In this document: one piece after another, positions 62,790-64,000 of the stretch
Position numbering within the stretch: position 1 is the stretch's first letter
How the letters are laid out: every line of letters starts with the position of its first letter
From: JAJDYQ01 sp963662865
GTDB lineage: Bacteria > Pseudomonadota > Gammaproteobacteria > JAJDYQ01
Direction: 5' to 3'
Length of the DNA: 64,000 bases
NCBI GenBank assembly: GCA_963662865.1
Contig: OY759969.1
Span: forward strand, 2,480,001-2,544,000
The notes under the pieces: model-generated
What the model was told of the DNA's origin: nothing
The model's database searches: none
Seen by the model: only the letters and a program-made list of their open reading frames with translations
Translations under genes and position numbers: made by a program

Positions 62790-63040
62790 GTAAAAAGTGA
62801 AAAAGGTTCTGCACCAGCCACATTTACAAAGCGATGTAATCATCCGGCCGCTCCTCAAAGTGAATGACTAATTGCGAGAGCGTGAGGTCCCAGGATTTTG
62901 TGGTGAACCGCATCAAGTCAGGCAATCGGGTAGATGGTTTCCAGGTCGGCGCTCACGCCACGTCTGTGGCTCCGGCAGCAGTTTGTCAGCCACTGCGTTA
63001 ATCGTACCATTAGACAGCACTATGTTAAATAGCAATCGCC
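62790..63040 (-). pseudogene. IS256-family transposase remnant 3 (internal deletion, inverted to remnant 2)
   Basis: The minus strand reads LSNGTINAVADKLLPEPQTW, then LETIYPIA, a stop in place of Trp, LDAVHHKI, and then, after a deletion and a frame change, TKSWDLTLSQLVIHF ... DDYIAL. So the N-terminal half, ending right after the catalytic-Asp motif, is joined to the last roughly 25 residues. Remnant 1 also has a deletion that starts soon after the DAIHYKI motif, but with a different right junction. A diverged element end follows near 62790. Confidence 0.8.
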
Positions 63041-63254
63041 CGTAAGCCATCTCATTAGCTGAGTAATTTCCAATGAATCAGTCGCTTATTGTGTACTGTC
63101 GCCTTGCTCGGTAATCAGGGGCACCGTTTCCTCTTTAATTGCTGATAGATATTGCCGGTATGATTTGTTTTTTTGCCATAAGCACCTCGGTCTGTGACAG
63201 TGATATTGTCTCTTATCAAAGTGTTCGTGAATATTGAACATGGACAGTTTCAGG
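63041..63254. other. Intergenic stretch with no recognised feature
   Basis: Between IS256 remnant 3 and the IclR gene stop. A 94-codon minus-strand frame (63086-63370) overlaps the end of the IclR gene and is not supported. I see no tRNA, terminator with T run, or conserved motif. Confidence 0.5.
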
Positions 63255-64000
63255 TTAGCTGGCTTGTTCAGCGGATGCCATTTTCGCCGCCGCATGTCGA
63301 AGTACCGGTAAGTACTGGCGTAGTTCTGTAACTGATTTTCGCGCCGAAGGTGCATGTATTGCGATGGCAAAACTTACATTGTCATCGATTTCGATCACGG
63401 GAACAGCAATTGCGACCATGCCTTCCAGGTATTCGCCTGTATCATATCCTACGCCTTCCTGCTCGATTTTCTGTAACTGGGCTTCGAGCTTTTCACGATT
63501 AGTAATGGTGAGTTCGGTATGCCGCGATAAATACAGGCTGTCTAACATTTTTTTGCGTTTTGGTGGTTTCAGATTGGCAAGAAAGAGCTTGCCGGTTGCC
63601 GTACAGTGCAGTGGAAGGTGTGAGCCGACTGGCAGGTGAATGCGGTATGGCCAGTTGGTTTCCATGCGTTCCAAATATACAATTTCATGCCCTTCCATCA
63701 CCGTCAGATTGCAGGTTTCTCCGACTTCTTCCGACAGAGACTGCAGGATGGCACCACGGTAGGCGTTAATAATCGAGTTGGACAGCGTTGATATGGCCAT
63801 GTCCTGTAGTCGTTTGCCGCCGGTAAAACGTTTACCGCTTGGTTCACGTTGTAAGAGACCCTCGGCTCCAAGTTGCTGGCAGATACGATGTACTGTGGCT
63901 TTGGGCAAATCGAGTTCGTCGGCCAGGTAGGCGCTGGATAATGGGCGGTCCGCCTGAACGATTTTTTCTATGATATAAAAACCGCGGATCAGTGTGGACT
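63255..64000 (-). CDS. IclR-family transcriptional regulator, 5' truncated by the window edge
   Basis: The frame is open to the right edge, about 248 visible residues. The N-terminal winged helix-turn-helix is visible: IRGFYIIEKIVQADRPLSSA followed by LADELDLPKATVHRICQQL. The C-terminal IclR effector-binding domain follows (VGETCNLTVMEGHEIVYLER, PLHCTATGKLFLA, GMVAIAVPVIEIDDN, FAIAIHAPS). IclR proteins regulate catabolic operons in response to small organic acids or aromatic compounds. Which operon it controls is not shown; the neighbour to the left is an IS256 remnant. The true start lies beyond the window. Confidence 0.9.
   Translation of the reverse strand, partial: STLIRGFYIIEKIVQADRPLSSAYLADELDLPKATVHRICQQLGAEGLLQREPSGKRFTGGKRLQDMAISTLSNSIINAYRGAILQSLSEEVGETCNLTVMEGHEIVYLERMETNWPYRIHLPVGSHLPLHCTATGKLFLANLKPPKRKKMLDSLYLSRHTELTITNREKLEAQLQKIEQEGVGYDTGEYLEGMVAIAVPVIEIDDNVSFAIAIHAPSARKSVTELRQYLPVLRHAAAKMASAEQAS

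Noticed and set aside
63086..63370. 94-codon minus-strand frame
   Set aside because: Overlaps the 3' end of the IclR gene in another frame, with basic, unstructured composition and no RBS.

Overview
The window reads as a gammaproteobacterial chromosome. Supporting signs are the blocks prfA-hemA / lolB-ispE-tRNA-prs and accB-accC ... fis-purH, the clpS-clpA pair, a Fis-type regulator, LolB, and a glnS gene. A homomeric ATP sulfurylase (Sat) and an exported DsrE-like protein hint at a sulfur-metabolising lineage, but that is inference and no species can be named. Most of the window is ordinary housekeeping DNA. The exceptions are a very large, more GC-rich surface-protein locus (about 23.4-40.1 kb) and a cluster of decayed IS256-family remnants near 52.5 kb and 62-63 kb.

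Layout. 0-6 kb: the end of a YbiB/TrpD2-like gene, a membrane methyltransferase-like protein, a permease fused to a heavy-metal-associated domain, a membrane Zn-peptidase, an exported DsrE-like protein, a YdjM-like membrane protein and a YgjP-like metallopeptidase. 6-11.5 kb (minus strand): aroQ-accB-accC-(zinc-ribbon DUF3426)-fis-purH. 11.6-19 kb: GtrA, purD, YggX, queD, an ErpA-type Fe-S protein with a clear terminator, a DUF971-MoaD fusion, a HAD phosphatase, prfA and hemA. 19-23.4 kb: a TPR lipoprotein, lolB, ispE, tRNA-Gln(TTG) and prs.

23.4-40.1 kb: a promoter-like AT-rich stretch, a short ORF ending in a run of 26 C residues, a second short ORF, and one uninterrupted 5294-codon gene for a secreted autotransporter-type protein. 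I count 42 Calx-beta-like modules in it, followed by a C-terminal beta-barrel. Whether ribosomes leaving the first ORF reach the second depends on the C-tract length modulo 3. The second ORF overlaps the giant gene by ATGA. This makes the locus a good candidate for a phase-variable giant adhesin, and it is the most interesting system in the window.

40.2-51 kb: an AmmeMemoRadiSam locus (a Memo-AMMECR1 fusion, a tiny coupled Cys-rich ORF, and a divergent radical SAM enzyme), sat, a DAHP synthase, sufE, an HD phosphohydrolase, yidD, a HIT protein, gloB, a DUF3565 protein and a membrane-anchored Ser/Thr kinase. 51-64 kb: a small unknown gene, a Sel1-repeat protein, an IS256 remnant, glnS, an LtaS-like sulfatase-fold membrane enzyme, mnmA, icd, clpS-clpA, two inward-facing IS256 remnants that bracket an AT-rich exported unknown protein, and a partial IclR regulator at the right edge.
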